Shown here: one piece after another, positions 19,097-27,710 of the stretch
Layout: each line of letters opens with the position of its first letter
How positions within the stretch are numbered: the first letter of the stretch is position 1
From: Hymenobacter lapidiphilus
GTDB lineage: Bacteria; Bacteroidota; Bacteroidia; Cytophagales; Hymenobacteraceae
Reading direction: 5' to 3'
NCBI RefSeq assembly: GCF_013377885.1
Contig: NZ_JABKAU010000016.1
Location: 28,457-92,456, forward strand
Length of the DNA stretch: 64,000 bases
Made by a program: the position numbers and the translations under genes
Notes under the pieces: generated by a model
What the model saw: only the letters and a program-made list of their open reading frames with translations
What the model was told of the DNA's origin: nothing
Database searches by the model: none

Positions 19097-19621
19097 TTAC
19101 CAGCCAGCGTCAATTGCCGGGGCATCGGTGGCTGGGGCATCGGTCACTAGGGCAGTGGTGGCCAAGGTAGTCGGGGCCGGCTGCAGCTGGTGCAGCGGGC
19201 GGCCGTGGTAGTCGGTGCTGGCGGCCCGATGCGGTGCCGTGTTCATGCCCGGAGCCAGCATCACGCCTGAGGAAGCCATCAACGGATCGGTGGAAGTGGT
19301 GCGTACTGAGCGCGGCCGAAACGACTTACGACGGGCTACCGGACGGCCATTGTAGTCGGTGCTGGTGCCGCGGTAGGGCGAGGAACTCATGCCGGGGGCT
19401 ACAAGCACGCCCGAGGAGCGCATCATGGCGGCATCAGCATCATCGGCGACAGCGGGAGTAGTAGCGTCTGCCGCCGCAGCGGGAGCGGGCCAGTCCCAGC
19501 CGTCGGTGGCAGGGGCCATGCTCGTACTTTCCAGGGGATAAGCGGTTGTGGTTTGGGCCTGGGCCAGGGGCGCACTCAGGAAGGCAACAGCCGCAGCGGC
19601 CGCGAAAAGCAACTTTTTCAT
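19097..19621 (-). CDS. Secreted protein with two APG...TDYxGRP motifs
   Basis: This 174-residue protein has a signal peptide (LLFAAAAAVAFLSAPLAQAQ). Two copies of APG-x4-P-x-R-x3-TDY-x-GRP are spaced about 45 residues apart, each preceded by a short hydrophobic SSGVxxAPG run. Trp-containing segments (DGWDWP near the N-terminus, DAGW at the C-terminus) echo the neighbouring paralogue at 18177-18839. The rest is Ala/Thr/Asp-rich. No known family was recognised. The pair probably arose by tandem duplication, followed by expansion of different low-complexity arms. Confidence 0.75.
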   Translation of the reverse strand: MKKLLFAAAAAVAFLSAPLAQAQTTTAYPLESTSMAPATDGWDWPAPAAAADATTPAVADDADAAMMRSSGVLVAPGMSSSPYRGTSTDYNGRPVARRKSFRPRSVRTTSTDPLMASSGVMLAPGMNTAPHRAASTDYHGRPLHQLQPAPTTLATTALVTDAPATDAPAIDAGW

Positions 19622-19832
19622 CGGGAAGAAATCAGGAGTGAAAACGAGCGGCCGGCGTGGCGGCGCAGCAGAGCCGGCAGGAGCCGGTGGGTTGTATGGT
19701 GGTTTTGCAGCAACCGTACCAACTACACTTCCATCGACAATCAGCCACCCCTACAACAGGTTTATGTAGCTGATTATCAACGCAAAAATTTTATCGTTCA
19801 GGCAAGTCCAAACACACAATCGGCAATCAGGC

Positions 19833-19840
19833 TACCTTTG
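19833..19840 (+). promoter_or_regulatory. TAnnTTTG promoter box abutting the pheS start
   Basis: TACCTTTG ends 4 bases before the pheS ATG, the same geometry as at lipA. It implies a transcript beginning at or next to the start codon. Confidence 0.65.
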
Positions 19841-19844
19841 CCCC

Positions 19845-20918
19845 ATGCTACAGGAAACCATTGCCCGGGTGCGGGCGGAAATTGAGGCCGCCGACCTTTC
19901 CACGGCCGAACAACTCGACCAGTTCCGCATTGCCTACACCGGCCGCAAAGGCCAGCTGGCCGACCTGTTCGACCAGCTTAAAAGCGTGGAACCCGCCGAC
20001 CGCCGGGCCGTGGGCCAGGAGCTCAACCAGCTCAAGCAGTTGGCCCAGGCCCGCTTCGATGAGCGGCGCGAGCAGCTGGAAGCCGGCGCGGCCAACTCCC
20101 CCTCCGACCCCACCTTCGACTACACGCTGCCGCCCGTGCCCCAGGCTCTGGGCACCCGCCACCCGCTGAGCCTAGTGCGCGAAGAAATCGTGCGTATTCT
20201 GGCCCGCATCGGCTTCAACGTGGCCGAGGGGCCCGAAATTGAGGACGACTGGCACAACTTCACCGCCCTCAACTTCCCCGAAAACCACCCCGCCCGCGAC
20301 ATGCAGGACACGTTTTTCGTGAAGAGTGCCGGGGCAGGTTCGGGAGATTCGGATACGGAAGCAAAAGCCTCCGCCAGCTACCTGCTGCGCACCCATACCA
20401 GCCCGGTGCAAGTGCGGGTGATGCAGGCGCAAAAGCCGCCCATCCGCAGCATTATGCCGGGCCGGGTGTACCGCAACGAGGCCATTTCGGCACGCGCCCA
20501 CATGATGTTTCATCAGGTAGAGGCGCTTTTCATTGACGAAAACGTGAGCTTCGCCGACCTCAAGCAGACGGTGTACTACTTCGTGCAGGAGCTGTTCGGC
20601 GACGACGTGCAGGTACGTTTCAGGCCCTCGTTCTTCCCCTTCACCGAGCCTTCGGCTGAGATTGACATCACCTGCCTGATTTGCAAAGGCACGGGCTGCA
20701 ACATCTGTAAGGGCACCGGGTGGGTGGAAATCGGGGGGGCGGGTATGGTCGATCCGGCGGTACTGGAGCAGTCGGGCATTGATGCCGAGCGCTACTCGGG
20801 CTACGCCTGGGGCATGGGCATCGAGCGCATCACGATGCTAAAATACCAGATCAAGGACCTGCGCCTGTTCACCGAAAACGATATGCGCTTTCTGCGGCAG
20901 TTCGAATCCCTGCTGTAA
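19845..20918 (+). CDS. pheS: Phenylalanine-tRNA ligase alpha subunit
   Basis: This 357-residue class II aminoacyl-tRNA synthetase subunit charges tRNA-Phe as an alpha2-beta2 enzyme with PheT. It has an N-terminal coiled coil (about 1-90), motif 2 around MPGRVYRNEAISARAHMMFHQVEALF, the FRPSFFPFTEPSAEIDI segment, and motif 3 GYAWGMGIERITMLKY. A Cys-rich insert (CLICKGTGCNICKGTGW) is the Bacteroidota form of the metal-like loop. A short Gly/Ser/Asp-rich insertion (about 163-175) precedes the conserved LLRTHTSPVQVR. pheT is not in the window. The start is fixed by the conserved N-terminus and the abutting promoter box. Confidence 0.96.
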   Translation: MLQETIARVRAEIEAADLSTAEQLDQFRIAYTGRKGQLADLFDQLKSVEPADRRAVGQELNQLKQLAQARFDERREQLEAGAANSPSDPTFDYTLPPVPQALGTRHPLSLVREEIVRILARIGFNVAEGPEIEDDWHNFTALNFPENHPARDMQDTFFVKSAGAGSGDSDTEAKASASYLLRTHTSPVQVRVMQAQKPPIRSIMPGRVYRNEAISARAHMMFHQVEALFIDENVSFADLKQTVYYFVQELFGDDVQVRFRPSFFPFTEPSAEIDITCLICKGTGCNICKGTGWVEIGGAGMVDPAVLEQSGIDAERYSGYAWGMGIERITMLKYQIKDLRLFTENDMRFLRQFESLL

Positions 20919-20981
20919 ACTGTTTGGCCTGATTACGCTGATTTTCTACTGCGTTTATTCGCCCTCCTACACTCGCCACCT

Positions 20982-21890
20982 ATGACCTCCCCCACCCATC
21001 CCGCCGCCGCCAGCCAGCCTATTTCCATAGAAACTGTGGCCATTGTGGGCGCGGGCACCATGGGGCTGGGCATTGCGCAGGTGTGCGTGCAGCACGGGCT
21101 ACCCACCATTCTGTTCGATATAAATGCCGACATGCTGCCCAAGGCCCGGCAGGCCATTGCGGCAGGATTGGGTAAGCTGGTGGAAAAGCAGAAGCTGAGC
21201 CCCGAGGAGCGCGATGCCGCGCTGGCCCGCCTCACCCTCACCGATAAGCTGCCCGAGGTACGCGCCGACCTGATTGTAGAGGCCGTGGTGGAGCGGCTCG
21301 ACGTGAAGCAACAGCTGTTCCGGCAGTTGGCCGAGCAGAACCCGGCGGCGAGCATCTTCGCCTCCAATACCTCGTCGCTACCCATTACGCGGCTGGCAGC
21401 GGGCATCCCGCACCCCGAGCGAGTGGTGGGCATGCACTTCTTCAACCCGGCGCCCATCATGAAGCTGGTGGAAGTTATCAGCGGCGTGGCTACCGCGCCG
21501 GACGTGGCCGATGCGGTGTTTGCGCTGGCCGGGCGGCTGGGCAAGCGCCCTGTGCGGGCCGCCGACGCGCCGGGCTTCATTGTGAACCGGGTGGCGCGGC
21601 ACTACTACGTAGAAGGCCTGAAGCTGGCCGAGGAACAGGTAGCGCCAGTGGAGGTGATTGATGAGCTATTGGAGTCGGCCGGGTTCCGCATGGGCCCGTT
21701 CCGCCTCATGGACCTGATTGGCGTGGATAGCAACTACCTGGTTACGTCGGCCATGTACGAGGCCTTCCACTTCGACGCCAAGTTCCGGCCCAGCCGCCTG
21801 CAGCAGCAGAAGGTGGATGCCGGCCACCACGGCCGCAAGTCGGGTCGGGGCTTCTACGAATATCCTGCCAGCGGGCCAGGAAAGGGTTGA
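20982..21890 (+). CDS. 3-hydroxyacyl-CoA (3-hydroxybutyryl-CoA) dehydrogenase
   Basis: This 302-residue NAD-dependent dehydrogenase oxidises L-3-hydroxyacyl-CoA. It has a Rossmann domain with GAGTMGLGIAQ (about 26-36), the serine-bearing FASNTSSLPIT, the catalytic His-Glu pair in MHFFNPAPIMKLVEVI, and the C-terminal dimerisation domain (DAPGFIVNRVARHYYVEGLKL, GPFRLMDLIGVD). It lacks an enoyl-CoA hydratase domain, so it is the stand-alone Hbd/PaaH type. It may serve butanoate, phenylacetate or fatty-acid catabolism; the context does not decide between them. Confidence 0.93.
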   Translation: MTSPTHPAAASQPISIETVAIVGAGTMGLGIAQVCVQHGLPTILFDINADMLPKARQAIAAGLGKLVEKQKLSPEERDAALARLTLTDKLPEVRADLIVEAVVERLDVKQQLFRQLAEQNPAASIFASNTSSLPITRLAAGIPHPERVVGMHFFNPAPIMKLVEVISGVATAPDVADAVFALAGRLGKRPVRAADAPGFIVNRVARHYYVEGLKLAEEQVAPVEVIDELLESAGFRMGPFRLMDLIGVDSNYLVTSAMYEAFHFDAKFRPSRLQQQKVDAGHHGRKSGRGFYEYPASGPGKG

Positions 21891-21961
21891 GGTACGGCCA
21901 ACGCACTATTCACTCCCTAGGTACGTTGCCGATATAAAGGCTCACCTATTTGCTTTGCCGC

Positions 21962-22405
21962 ATGCGTATCGTTCCAACCTCCTCCCGTTTCCTCGGCCTG
22001 TGCGTGCTGGCCACTACTGCGCTGGGCATTGCCGCCTGTAACTCGGGTAGCAACGCACAGCCCCAGATTCCGCTGGCCATCGTGAACGAGGTACTATTCC
22101 TGACCGACCAGCAGAACAGCGCCCTGCGCTTCGATAACGGGGCCGTGTACACAAAGGGCGGTCTGCGGGGCCTGATTGTGGTGCGCCAGAACGTCGGCAC
22201 CTACTTGGCTTTCGACCGCACCTGCCCCTACCAACCCCAGGACACCTGTGCCCGGGTACGCATCGAGCCCCTTTTTCGGCTCTTCGACCCCTGCTGCCAG
22301 TCGCAATTCAGCTTCACGGGCCAGCCGCAGGGTGGCCCGGCCACGCTACCGATGCGCCGCTACAGCACAGCCCTCTCAGGCAATGTCCTGACAATCACGA
22401 ACTAG
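21962..22405 (+). CDS. Lipoprotein with a Rieske-like fold lacking the usual cluster ligands
   Basis: This 147-residue protein starts at the ATG at 21962 and has a lipoprotein signal (FLGLCVLATTALGIAAC). The mature part has the beta-sandwich spacing of small Bacteroidota Rieske-like proteins (YLAFDRTCPYQP, DPCCQSQFSFTGQPQGGPATLPMRRY). The two Cys-x-His boxes of a true [2Fe-2S] Rieske centre are absent. The cysteines present (RTCPYQ, DTCARV, DPCCQS) could form disulfides or bind a different metal. It is probably a periplasm-facing lipoprotein of unknown activity. Confidence 0.7.
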   Translation: MRIVPTSSRFLGLCVLATTALGIAACNSGSNAQPQIPLAIVNEVLFLTDQQNSALRFDNGAVYTKGGLRGLIVVRQNVGTYLAFDRTCPYQPQDTCARVRIEPLFRLFDPCCQSQFSFTGQPQGGPATLPMRRYSTALSGNVLTITN

Positions 22406-22426
22406 AAAAATAACCTGTTATTTTTT
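22406..22426 (+). terminator. AT-rich hairpin after the Rieske-like gene
   Basis: aaaaataa pairs with ttattttt across a CCTG loop and ends in a T-run, directly after the stop codon. This is a plausible intrinsic terminator. Confidence 0.6.
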
Positions 22427-22437
22427 GAAAGGCGGGT

Positions 22438-22468
22438 TTGGTGCTTCCCGATCTTTACCTTAATATTG
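22438..22468 (+). promoter_or_regulatory. Promoter of tRNA-Asn
   Basis: TTG at 22438-22440 is followed after 20 bases by TAATATTG (22461-22468), one mismatch from TAnnTTTG. An overlapping TACCTTAA (22456-22463) is an alternative. Either would start transcription about 30-40 bases ahead of the tRNA. Confidence 0.45.
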
Positions 22469-22500
22469 CACCAGCAACGGCAAAAACCGCCGCCATAACC

Positions 22501-22574
22501 GCTTCCTTAGCTCAGCCGGTTAGAGCATCTGACTGTTAATCAGAGGGTCCCTGGTTCGAGCCCAGGAGGGAGCG
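22501..22574 (+). tRNA. tRNA-Asn (anticodon GTT)
   Basis: A full cloverleaf is visible: acceptor GCTTCCT pairs with AGGGAGC (one G-T pair), D-arm GCTC/GAGC, anticodon stem TCTGA/TCAGA around the loop CTGTTAA with GTT at the anticodon, and T-arm CCTGG/CCAGG with TTCGAGC. Its last 14 bases and the following base are repeated at 63602-63616, so this gene is the integration target of the element to its right. The element restores an intact 3' end. Confidence 0.96.
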
Positions 22575-22575
22575 C
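22561..22575 (+). repeat. Attachment site, left copy (15-bp direct repeat)
   Basis: cccaggagggagcgc covers the 3' end of tRNA-Asn and recurs identically at 63602-63616. This is the expected footprint of tyrosine-recombinase insertion into a tRNA gene. Confidence 0.85.
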
Positions 22576-22620
22576 AACGCCTAAAAACACCCGCCCATAA
22601 CCGGCGGGTGTTTTTGCGTT
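22576..22620 (+). terminator. Terminator carried on the element's left end, after tRNA-Asn
   Basis: A 13-bp perfect stem (22583-22595 with 22603-22615), ending in five T's and extended by aacgc/gcgtt, follows the tRNA directly. It belongs to the element, because it lies inside the left attachment repeat. Confidence 0.85.
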
Positions 22621-22667
22621 TATACCCTTTTGGTTGCCGTCAGGGCACATTTGGTTGCGGAATTAGC

Positions 22668-22698
22668 TTGACTCTCCGATAATTCCAGACTACCTTAG
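22668..22698 (+). promoter_or_regulatory. Probable integrase promoter
   Basis: TTG (22668-22670), 20 bases, then TACCTTAG (22691-22698; two mismatches from TAnnTTTG) is in the right place for the integrase gene. The downstream leader holds the arm-type repeats, so integrase binding there could repress its own gene. Confidence 0.45.
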
Positions 22699-22703
22699 GA
22701 AGA

Positions 22704-22738
22704 AAACCAGGGCGGAAACCGAGGCGAAAGCCAGGGCG
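22704..22738 (+). repeat. Integrase arm-type repeats, left end
   Basis: Three near-copies of an 11-12-bp unit lie in tandem: aaaccagggcg (22704-22714), aaaccgaggcg (22716-22726) and aaagccagggcg (22727-22738). The first is identical to a unit at 63543-63553 near the other end, as expected for arm sites of a tyrosine recombinase. Confidence 0.65.
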
Positions 22739-22761
22739 ACATCCTACATTTCTCCCGACCA

Positions 22762-24090
22762 ATGGACCAGTCAAAGCAGTTCAAAAGGAAGATAAGTGTC
22801 CGGCTGCATCCGCGGCTGGCCGAAGCCGATAAGCAGGGCTATTGCCCGCTGCGGCTTACGGCACGCTGGCACGGGCAGGAAATCCAGGAGAATACCGGCG
22901 AGCGGGTACTACCCCAGCGGACGGATAGGCACGGACAGCCGGAGGAGTTGTGGAGCGCCGGCTCAGGCCGGGCACTACGGGGCCATGATGACTTCGTAGC
23001 CATTAACGGCCGGCTGAGCGACTGGGAGCGGGATATTCTGGGGGCCTTCAACCGGCTTTTCGATGCGGCTCCGTTTCAGAAGGTAGAAAAGAAGGCGCTG
23101 CTGGCCGAGCTATTCCCGAAGGCCCGGGTTAAGGCAGCGACACCGGTGACGCAAAAGGCGGACGACAGCCGCACGTTCCGGCAGGTGCTGGAGGAGTGGA
23201 AGGAGCAGAACCGTAACCTGGGCAAGGACTCGCTGCGCAAGTATGACCAGCTGGCCACGATGATGGAAAGCTGGCAGCCGGACCTGCGTCCGGAGCAGGT
23301 AACGCAGAAGGTGGCCAAGGAATACCAGCAGCACCTGCTGGACCTGCAGAAGTCGGACGCAACCATCAAGGTACATTTCACTGGCCTGCGCAAGTGCCTT
23401 GAGCAGCTGGGCCTGAAGGCAGACATGCCCTGGCTGCAGTATTCGGCCAAGAACGCGCCGCAGCTGGACCTGGAGATAGAAGAGGTGCGGCGGCTTATTG
23501 CGTGGCGGCCAACGGAAGAGCATCTGGCCGAGGAGCGGGACCGGTGGCTGTTTCAGCTGTTCAGCGGGCGGCGGTACGAGGACCTGGAGAAGTTCGACAA
23601 GCGCGAGCGAATTACCCTGCCCCTGGCCGATGGCACTTCGGTGCCGGCGCTGCTGCACGCGCAGGGCAAGACGGGCAACGATGCGGCGGTGCCCCTCCCT
23701 CCTATTGCCGTGCGTATCGGGGAGCGGTGGGGCTGGAAGTTTCCGGCCCGTACCTGGCAGCAGCGCGGCGAATGGATTAAGGAGGTGGCCCAGCAAGCGG
23801 GCCTGACGCGGGAGTGGGACGACCGGTTGATTACGGGCGGTAAGGTGGTGCATAACTGGCGGCCGGTTCATCAGGTCATCGGGACGCACACGGCCCGGCA
23901 TACGGCCGGCACGCTGCTTAAGCAGGCGGGCAACGGCAACAAGGCCTTGGCCAAGCTGGTGCTCGGGCACGCGGAGGAGGACGTGACGGACCGCTACGCC
24001 AAGGACAAGGCCCGATTGCTGGCCCCGGCGGTGCTGGAGGCCTGGCGGAGTATCCTAGGCGAGTGGTACGATAAGGAGCCGGCGACATAG
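22762..24090 (+). CDS. int: Tyrosine recombinase (integrase)
   Basis: This 442-residue integrase cuts and rejoins the attachment sites through a phosphotyrosine intermediate. The catalytic set is complete: R271 (FSGRRYEDL), K303 (GKTGNDA), H376 and R379 (HTARHTAG), H403 (LVLGHAEED) and the nucleophile Y412 (VTDRYAK). The N-terminal 110 residues resemble the arm-binding domain of Bacteroidota integrases, and the middle (about 130-220) the SAM-like core-binding domain. Its position next to tRNA-Asn, with arm repeats in its leader, supports a role in insertion at this tRNA. No separate excisionase was recognised. Confidence 0.95.
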   Translation: MDQSKQFKRKISVRLHPRLAEADKQGYCPLRLTARWHGQEIQENTGERVLPQRTDRHGQPEELWSAGSGRALRGHDDFVAINGRLSDWERDILGAFNRLFDAAPFQKVEKKALLAELFPKARVKAATPVTQKADDSRTFRQVLEEWKEQNRNLGKDSLRKYDQLATMMESWQPDLRPEQVTQKVAKEYQQHLLDLQKSDATIKVHFTGLRKCLEQLGLKADMPWLQYSAKNAPQLDLEIEEVRRLIAWRPTEEHLAEERDRWLFQLFSGRRYEDLEKFDKRERITLPLADGTSVPALLHAQGKTGNDAAVPLPPIAVRIGERWGWKFPARTWQQRGEWIKEVAQQAGLTREWDDRLITGGKVVHNWRPVHQVIGTHTARHTAGTLLKQAGNGNKALAKLVLGHAEEDVTDRYAKDKARLLAPAVLEAWRSILGEWYDKEPAT

Positions 24091-24149
24091 CGTATATTCG
24101 GCCTGTGTAACGGGAACGAACAAAACTTTGTAGCAGACGCCGGAGCCTT

Positions 24150-25280
24150 ATGCTTGTGCATGTGAGCCTGTGGGTGGTTTTCCAGGTCTTCTGCCTTGTG
24201 CAGGGGCTGACAACCGGCTTGTACCTGCTAACCCGGCGCGGGCAGCCGGCCGCGGCCCGGTGGCTGGGGTGGTTGGTGCTGGCCCTGACGCTACAGGTGC
24301 TGGACTATTGCCTGGCCAGCTCGGGCGTGTACTTCCGGCACAAATGGCTGTATTTCACGCCGCTGTTTTTCTCCTGGTGCTACGGCCCACTGCTGTGGGG
24401 GGCGGCACGGGCCTGGTATGGCGCCGAGCGGCCGTTATCGGGCTGGCACTTTGTGCCGGGCGGGGTGCAGCTAGTCTTCTACCTGCTCGTATCGGCCCAG
24501 GATTTTAAGACAAAAACGTGGTTCTGGCTGCAGGTCCACAAGCCCTACACGCGCTACCTGGAATACTACGGGGCAATAGCTTCGGTTTGGATTTACCTGT
24601 GGCTGGCCGCCCGGCTGGTGCGGGCACACCAGCGTCGGCCGCGCTGGCTCTGGTGGGGGCTGCTGGGATTAGCGGTCTTCTACGCCCTAGCCGCCCTCGA
24701 CCCGCTCGTGAATGAGGGGTATTTGCCGGCTGGGGCCCCGAAGTTTTATCTGACCAGCCTGCTGTTGCCGGTGCTGGCCTACGCGGCGGCCCTGCTGGGC
24801 TGGCTGAAAGGCGGCGCAACCACTCCGGGGCTACCAGTAGGGACGACGGTAGCACCACCCGTTGAAGCAACTGCCGGCCTACCCGCCAAGGCCCCCGCCC
24901 CGCCCGACTCGGTGCAGCTGGCCCGGCTGGTGCAGGCGATGCAAACCGAGGCCCTGTACCGCGACCCTGACCTGTCGCTCGGCTCGCTGGCCCGGCATCT
25001 GGACTTGCCTCCCAACACCGTATCACACCTCATCAACGCGGGAATAGGCGAAACCTTCACCGAGTGGGTGAACAGCTGCCGGCTGGCTGAGGTAGAGCGC
25101 CGGATGCGCACGGCCGATGCCCAGCGCTATACGCTGCTCGCCCTGGCCCTGGAAGCGGGCTTCAACTCCAAAACCACCTTCAACCGGGCATTCAAAGAGC
25201 GTAATGAACTGACGCCCAGTGCGTATAAAAAGAAGTACCAGGCTACACTTCGGGACGATACTACGGCGGCCGGGGGCTAG
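24150..25280 (+). CDS. AraC-family regulator with N-terminal membrane domain
   Basis: This 376-residue protein has about seven hydrophobic helices in its first 225 residues (for example VFQVFCLVQGLTTGLYLL), followed by a Pro/Ala-rich linker. A C-terminal AraC DNA-binding domain has two helix-turn-helix units (LSLGSLARHLDLPPNTVSHL and LALEAGFNSKTTFNRAFKE). Such fusions can pass an envelope or extracellular signal straight to DNA. The next gene, a secreted serine hydrolase 29 bases downstream, is the likely partner or target. A second protein of the same architecture lies at 29327-30589. Confidence 0.9.
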   Translation: MLVHVSLWVVFQVFCLVQGLTTGLYLLTRRGQPAAARWLGWLVLALTLQVLDYCLASSGVYFRHKWLYFTPLFFSWCYGPLLWGAARAWYGAERPLSGWHFVPGGVQLVFYLLVSAQDFKTKTWFWLQVHKPYTRYLEYYGAIASVWIYLWLAARLVRAHQRRPRWLWWGLLGLAVFYALAALDPLVNEGYLPAGAPKFYLTSLLLPVLAYAAALLGWLKGGATTPGLPVGTTVAPPVEATAGLPAKAPAPPDSVQLARLVQAMQTEALYRDPDLSLGSLARHLDLPPNTVSHLINAGIGETFTEWVNSCRLAEVERRMRTADAQRYTLLALALEAGFNSKTTFNRAFKERNELTPSAYKKKYQATLRDDTTAAGG

Positions 25281-25309
25281 GTTTACGGCCTCATTCAACC
25301 CTTCCATCT

Positions 25310-27139
25310 ATGCGTTGGCTTATCCTGCTCTGCTGTTTCGGCTGGCCCCTGCTGTTGCGGGCCCAGCCCACGCCGGTTCTACCGGCCACCACTGCCGCCC
25401 GCATGGCGGCCGTCGAGCAGGGACTACTGCCCTACGTGCCGGTGCGGGGCCTGCCGGGCTGGAGTTTGCGCGAGCGGATGCGCTACTACCGGGTGCCGGG
25501 CCTGAGCATTGCCGTTATTCACAATTACCGGGTGGAATGGGCCAAAGGCTACGGCTGGGCCGATACGACCACCCACGCACCGGTTACGCCCGCCACGCTG
25601 TTCTCGGCGGGTTCCATCTCGAAGCTGGCAACGGCGGTGGCGGCCCTGCAGCTGGTGCAGGCGGGGAAACTGAGCTTGGACGCGCCAATCAACTCCTACC
25701 TGACGTCGTGGAAGCTGGCGGAAAACGACTGGACCCGCCAGCGGCCCGTAACGCTCCGCCTGCTGCTGAGCCACCAGGGCGGCACCAGCCAGTCGGCCTA
25801 CTTCGGCTTCGTGCCGGGCCAGGGGCCGCTGCCTTCCGTAGTGGATATCCTGAGCGGGCAGCCGGCGGCCGAAACCCGGCCGGTGGTTGTGAACCGGGAG
25901 CCGGGCACGGGCTTCAACTACTCGGGCGGGGGCTACCTGGTGGCCCAGCTGGCCATGACGGACGCGACCAGGCAGGACTTCACGGCGCTGACTGAGCGGC
26001 TACTGTTTCGGCCCCTGGGGATGCGCAACACGACTTTCGCCCAGCCCCTGCCAGCCGCCTGGCAGCCAAGGGCCGCCTGGGCCTACTCGGAAAACGCCTG
26101 GTTCCAAGGCATGCCTTACGTGTACCCGCAACAAGCCCCGGCTGGCTTATACGCCACGCCTACCGACCTGGCCCGGCTGCTTATTGAAGTGCAGCAGGCG
26201 TGCCGGGGCCGGGGTAAGCTGCTGAGCCAGGCAACTGCCCGCGAACTACTCAGCCCCCAAGCAGAGGTATCGGCGGGCACCTACCACGAGCAGATGGGCT
26301 TGGGCGCGTTCCTGCTCCAACGGGCCGACCAGCAGGGGGATGAAAGCCGGTATTTCGAGCACACAGGCGTAAACGCTGGGTTTCTGGCCTATGCTATCGG
26401 CAGCGTGACGGGGGGCGAGGGCGTGGTGATTATGATGAACCAGGATGGCGGGGCCGGCGAGCTGGGCAAAGAGCTCCGGCGGGCGGTGGCCCGGGTGTAC
26501 GGCTGGCCCGCCTTTTTGCCCCCCACCATCGAGCCGGCGGCCTGCCCGCCCGCCGTGCTGGCTGGCTACGCCGGGCGCTACCGGCGCGGCCCCGACGAGG
26601 TGCTGGCCCTGCGAGCCGAAGACAACCACCTGGTGGAGCGCATTAATGGGGGCAACGACATTCTGTGCTACCCCGTGGGCGGCGACACGCTGGCCTTCAC
26701 CGATTTCCCGTTGCGCGGGGTATTCGAGCGGTCGGCGGCCGGAAGCATCACCGGCTTTCGAATGCTGGGAGCCGATAAGACCATGCCCCGTCTGCCTGAG
26801 GAGGAGTTCCTCCCGAATGAGCTGCTGCGCCGGGGTCGGGTGGCGGAAGCAGTAGCCGGCTACCGCACCCTGAAACTGGGCGAGTATCAGATTACCTACC
26901 TCGTTTACGAGCTGCTGAATCCGCGCCAGCCCGGAGGCGCGGACCTGGCCGGGGCGAAAGGGCTGCTTGAACTGGCCCGTGAGCAGTATCCCCAATCCGG
27001 CATTGTAGCGGCCCGCTGGGGCGACTGGTACGCGCTGGCGGGAGACAAGCAGCAAGCCCAGAACGCTTACCGCCTGGCCCTGCGCGACAACCCAAACGAC
27101 AAAGATTTGCTGGCAAGACTGGCGGCCGTATCGAAGTAA
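25310..27139 (+). CDS. Secreted serine hydrolase, beta-lactamase class C type, with C-terminal repeat
   Basis: This 609-residue protein has a signal peptide (LILLCCFGWPLLLRAQ) and a penicillin-binding/AmpC-like domain (about 45-400). The nucleophile motif SISK is at 102-105, the tyrosine motif is in FNYSGGGYLV, and the HTG triad (FEHTGVNAGF) replaces KTG. The C-terminal part (about 500-609) has a TPR-like helix pair (ALAGDKQQAQNAYRLALRDNPNDKDL). Family members are peptidases or esterases more often than true beta-lactamases, and the substrate is unknown. It follows the AraC gene closely and is probably co-transcribed. Confidence 0.9.
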   Translation: MRWLILLCCFGWPLLLRAQPTPVLPATTAARMAAVEQGLLPYVPVRGLPGWSLRERMRYYRVPGLSIAVIHNYRVEWAKGYGWADTTTHAPVTPATLFSAGSISKLATAVAALQLVQAGKLSLDAPINSYLTSWKLAENDWTRQRPVTLRLLLSHQGGTSQSAYFGFVPGQGPLPSVVDILSGQPAAETRPVVVNREPGTGFNYSGGGYLVAQLAMTDATRQDFTALTERLLFRPLGMRNTTFAQPLPAAWQPRAAWAYSENAWFQGMPYVYPQQAPAGLYATPTDLARLLIEVQQACRGRGKLLSQATARELLSPQAEVSAGTYHEQMGLGAFLLQRADQQGDESRYFEHTGVNAGFLAYAIGSVTGGEGVVIMMNQDGGAGELGKELRRAVARVYGWPAFLPPTIEPAACPPAVLAGYAGRYRRGPDEVLALRAEDNHLVERINGGNDILCYPVGGDTLAFTDFPLRGVFERSAAGSITGFRMLGADKTMPRLPEEEFLPNELLRRGRVAEAVAGYRTLKLGEYQITYLVYELLNPRQPGGADLAGAKGLLELAREQYPQSGIVAARWGDWYALAGDKQQAQNAYRLALRDNPNDKDLLARLAAVSK

Positions 27140-27267
27140 AGTGTGCTACCAAGTGGAATTGGGTACCGGGTAGCTGACGGCAGGTTCCGGGCGAGATGTT
27201 CAGTAGGAAGCCGGGGCGGCAGTGGGGGCCAGCTGGGCTGTAAGCTGATAGATAATCCACTAACTGC

Positions 27268-27636
27268 CTATTCTTTTGCCATCACTTCGTACCTCATGCT
27301 CAAGCTATCCGTGGTCTTATTGGTGATTTTGGCATCAAACTCCGCCTGACGGGTGCCAAGGTTCCGCACCAAGGCAGCCGAGCCAGCGCTGAAACCAAGC
27401 GTAGCTTTCTGGTTTGATTCGAGGCGGCCACGTTCCAGCACGGCGCCACCAGTTTGGCGCTCGGCAATACTCAAGGGCACTGGACCGCTGTTACGAATGC
27501 TTACCTGGAATGCGCCCCGCTGCTGACTGCCCAGCACGAATTGCTTGCCCGCCTCGATAAGAGTGTGCGACCAGATTGGGCCGAAGGAAGAGCCGCCAAT
27601 AAGTACGGCAAGCAGCATAATAGATAGTAAGCGCAT
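27268..27636 (-). CDS. Small exported protein of unknown function
   Basis: A 122-residue product starts at the ATG at 27636, where a hydrophobic export signal begins (LLSIMLLAVLIGGSSFGP). The rest has regular beta-strand spacing (GAFQVSIRNSGPVPLSIAERQTGG, GSAALVRNLGTRQAEFDAKI), reminiscent of a single small beta-sandwich domain. It lies 74 bases downstream of the S41 peptidase gene on the same strand and may be exported with it. No family was recognised. Confidence 0.7.
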   Translation of the reverse strand: MRLLSIMLLAVLIGGSSFGPIWSHTLIEAGKQFVLGSQQRGAFQVSIRNSGPVPLSIAERQTGGAVLERGRLESNQKATLGFSAGSAALVRNLGTRQAEFDAKITNKTTDSLSMRYEVMAKE

Positions 27637-27710
27637 GGTTGTTAGTTGGTTAAAACGATGTATGAGATGACCGGGCCTCCGGTTGCGCTGAGTCTGAGTG
27701 GGTGCTTGCC

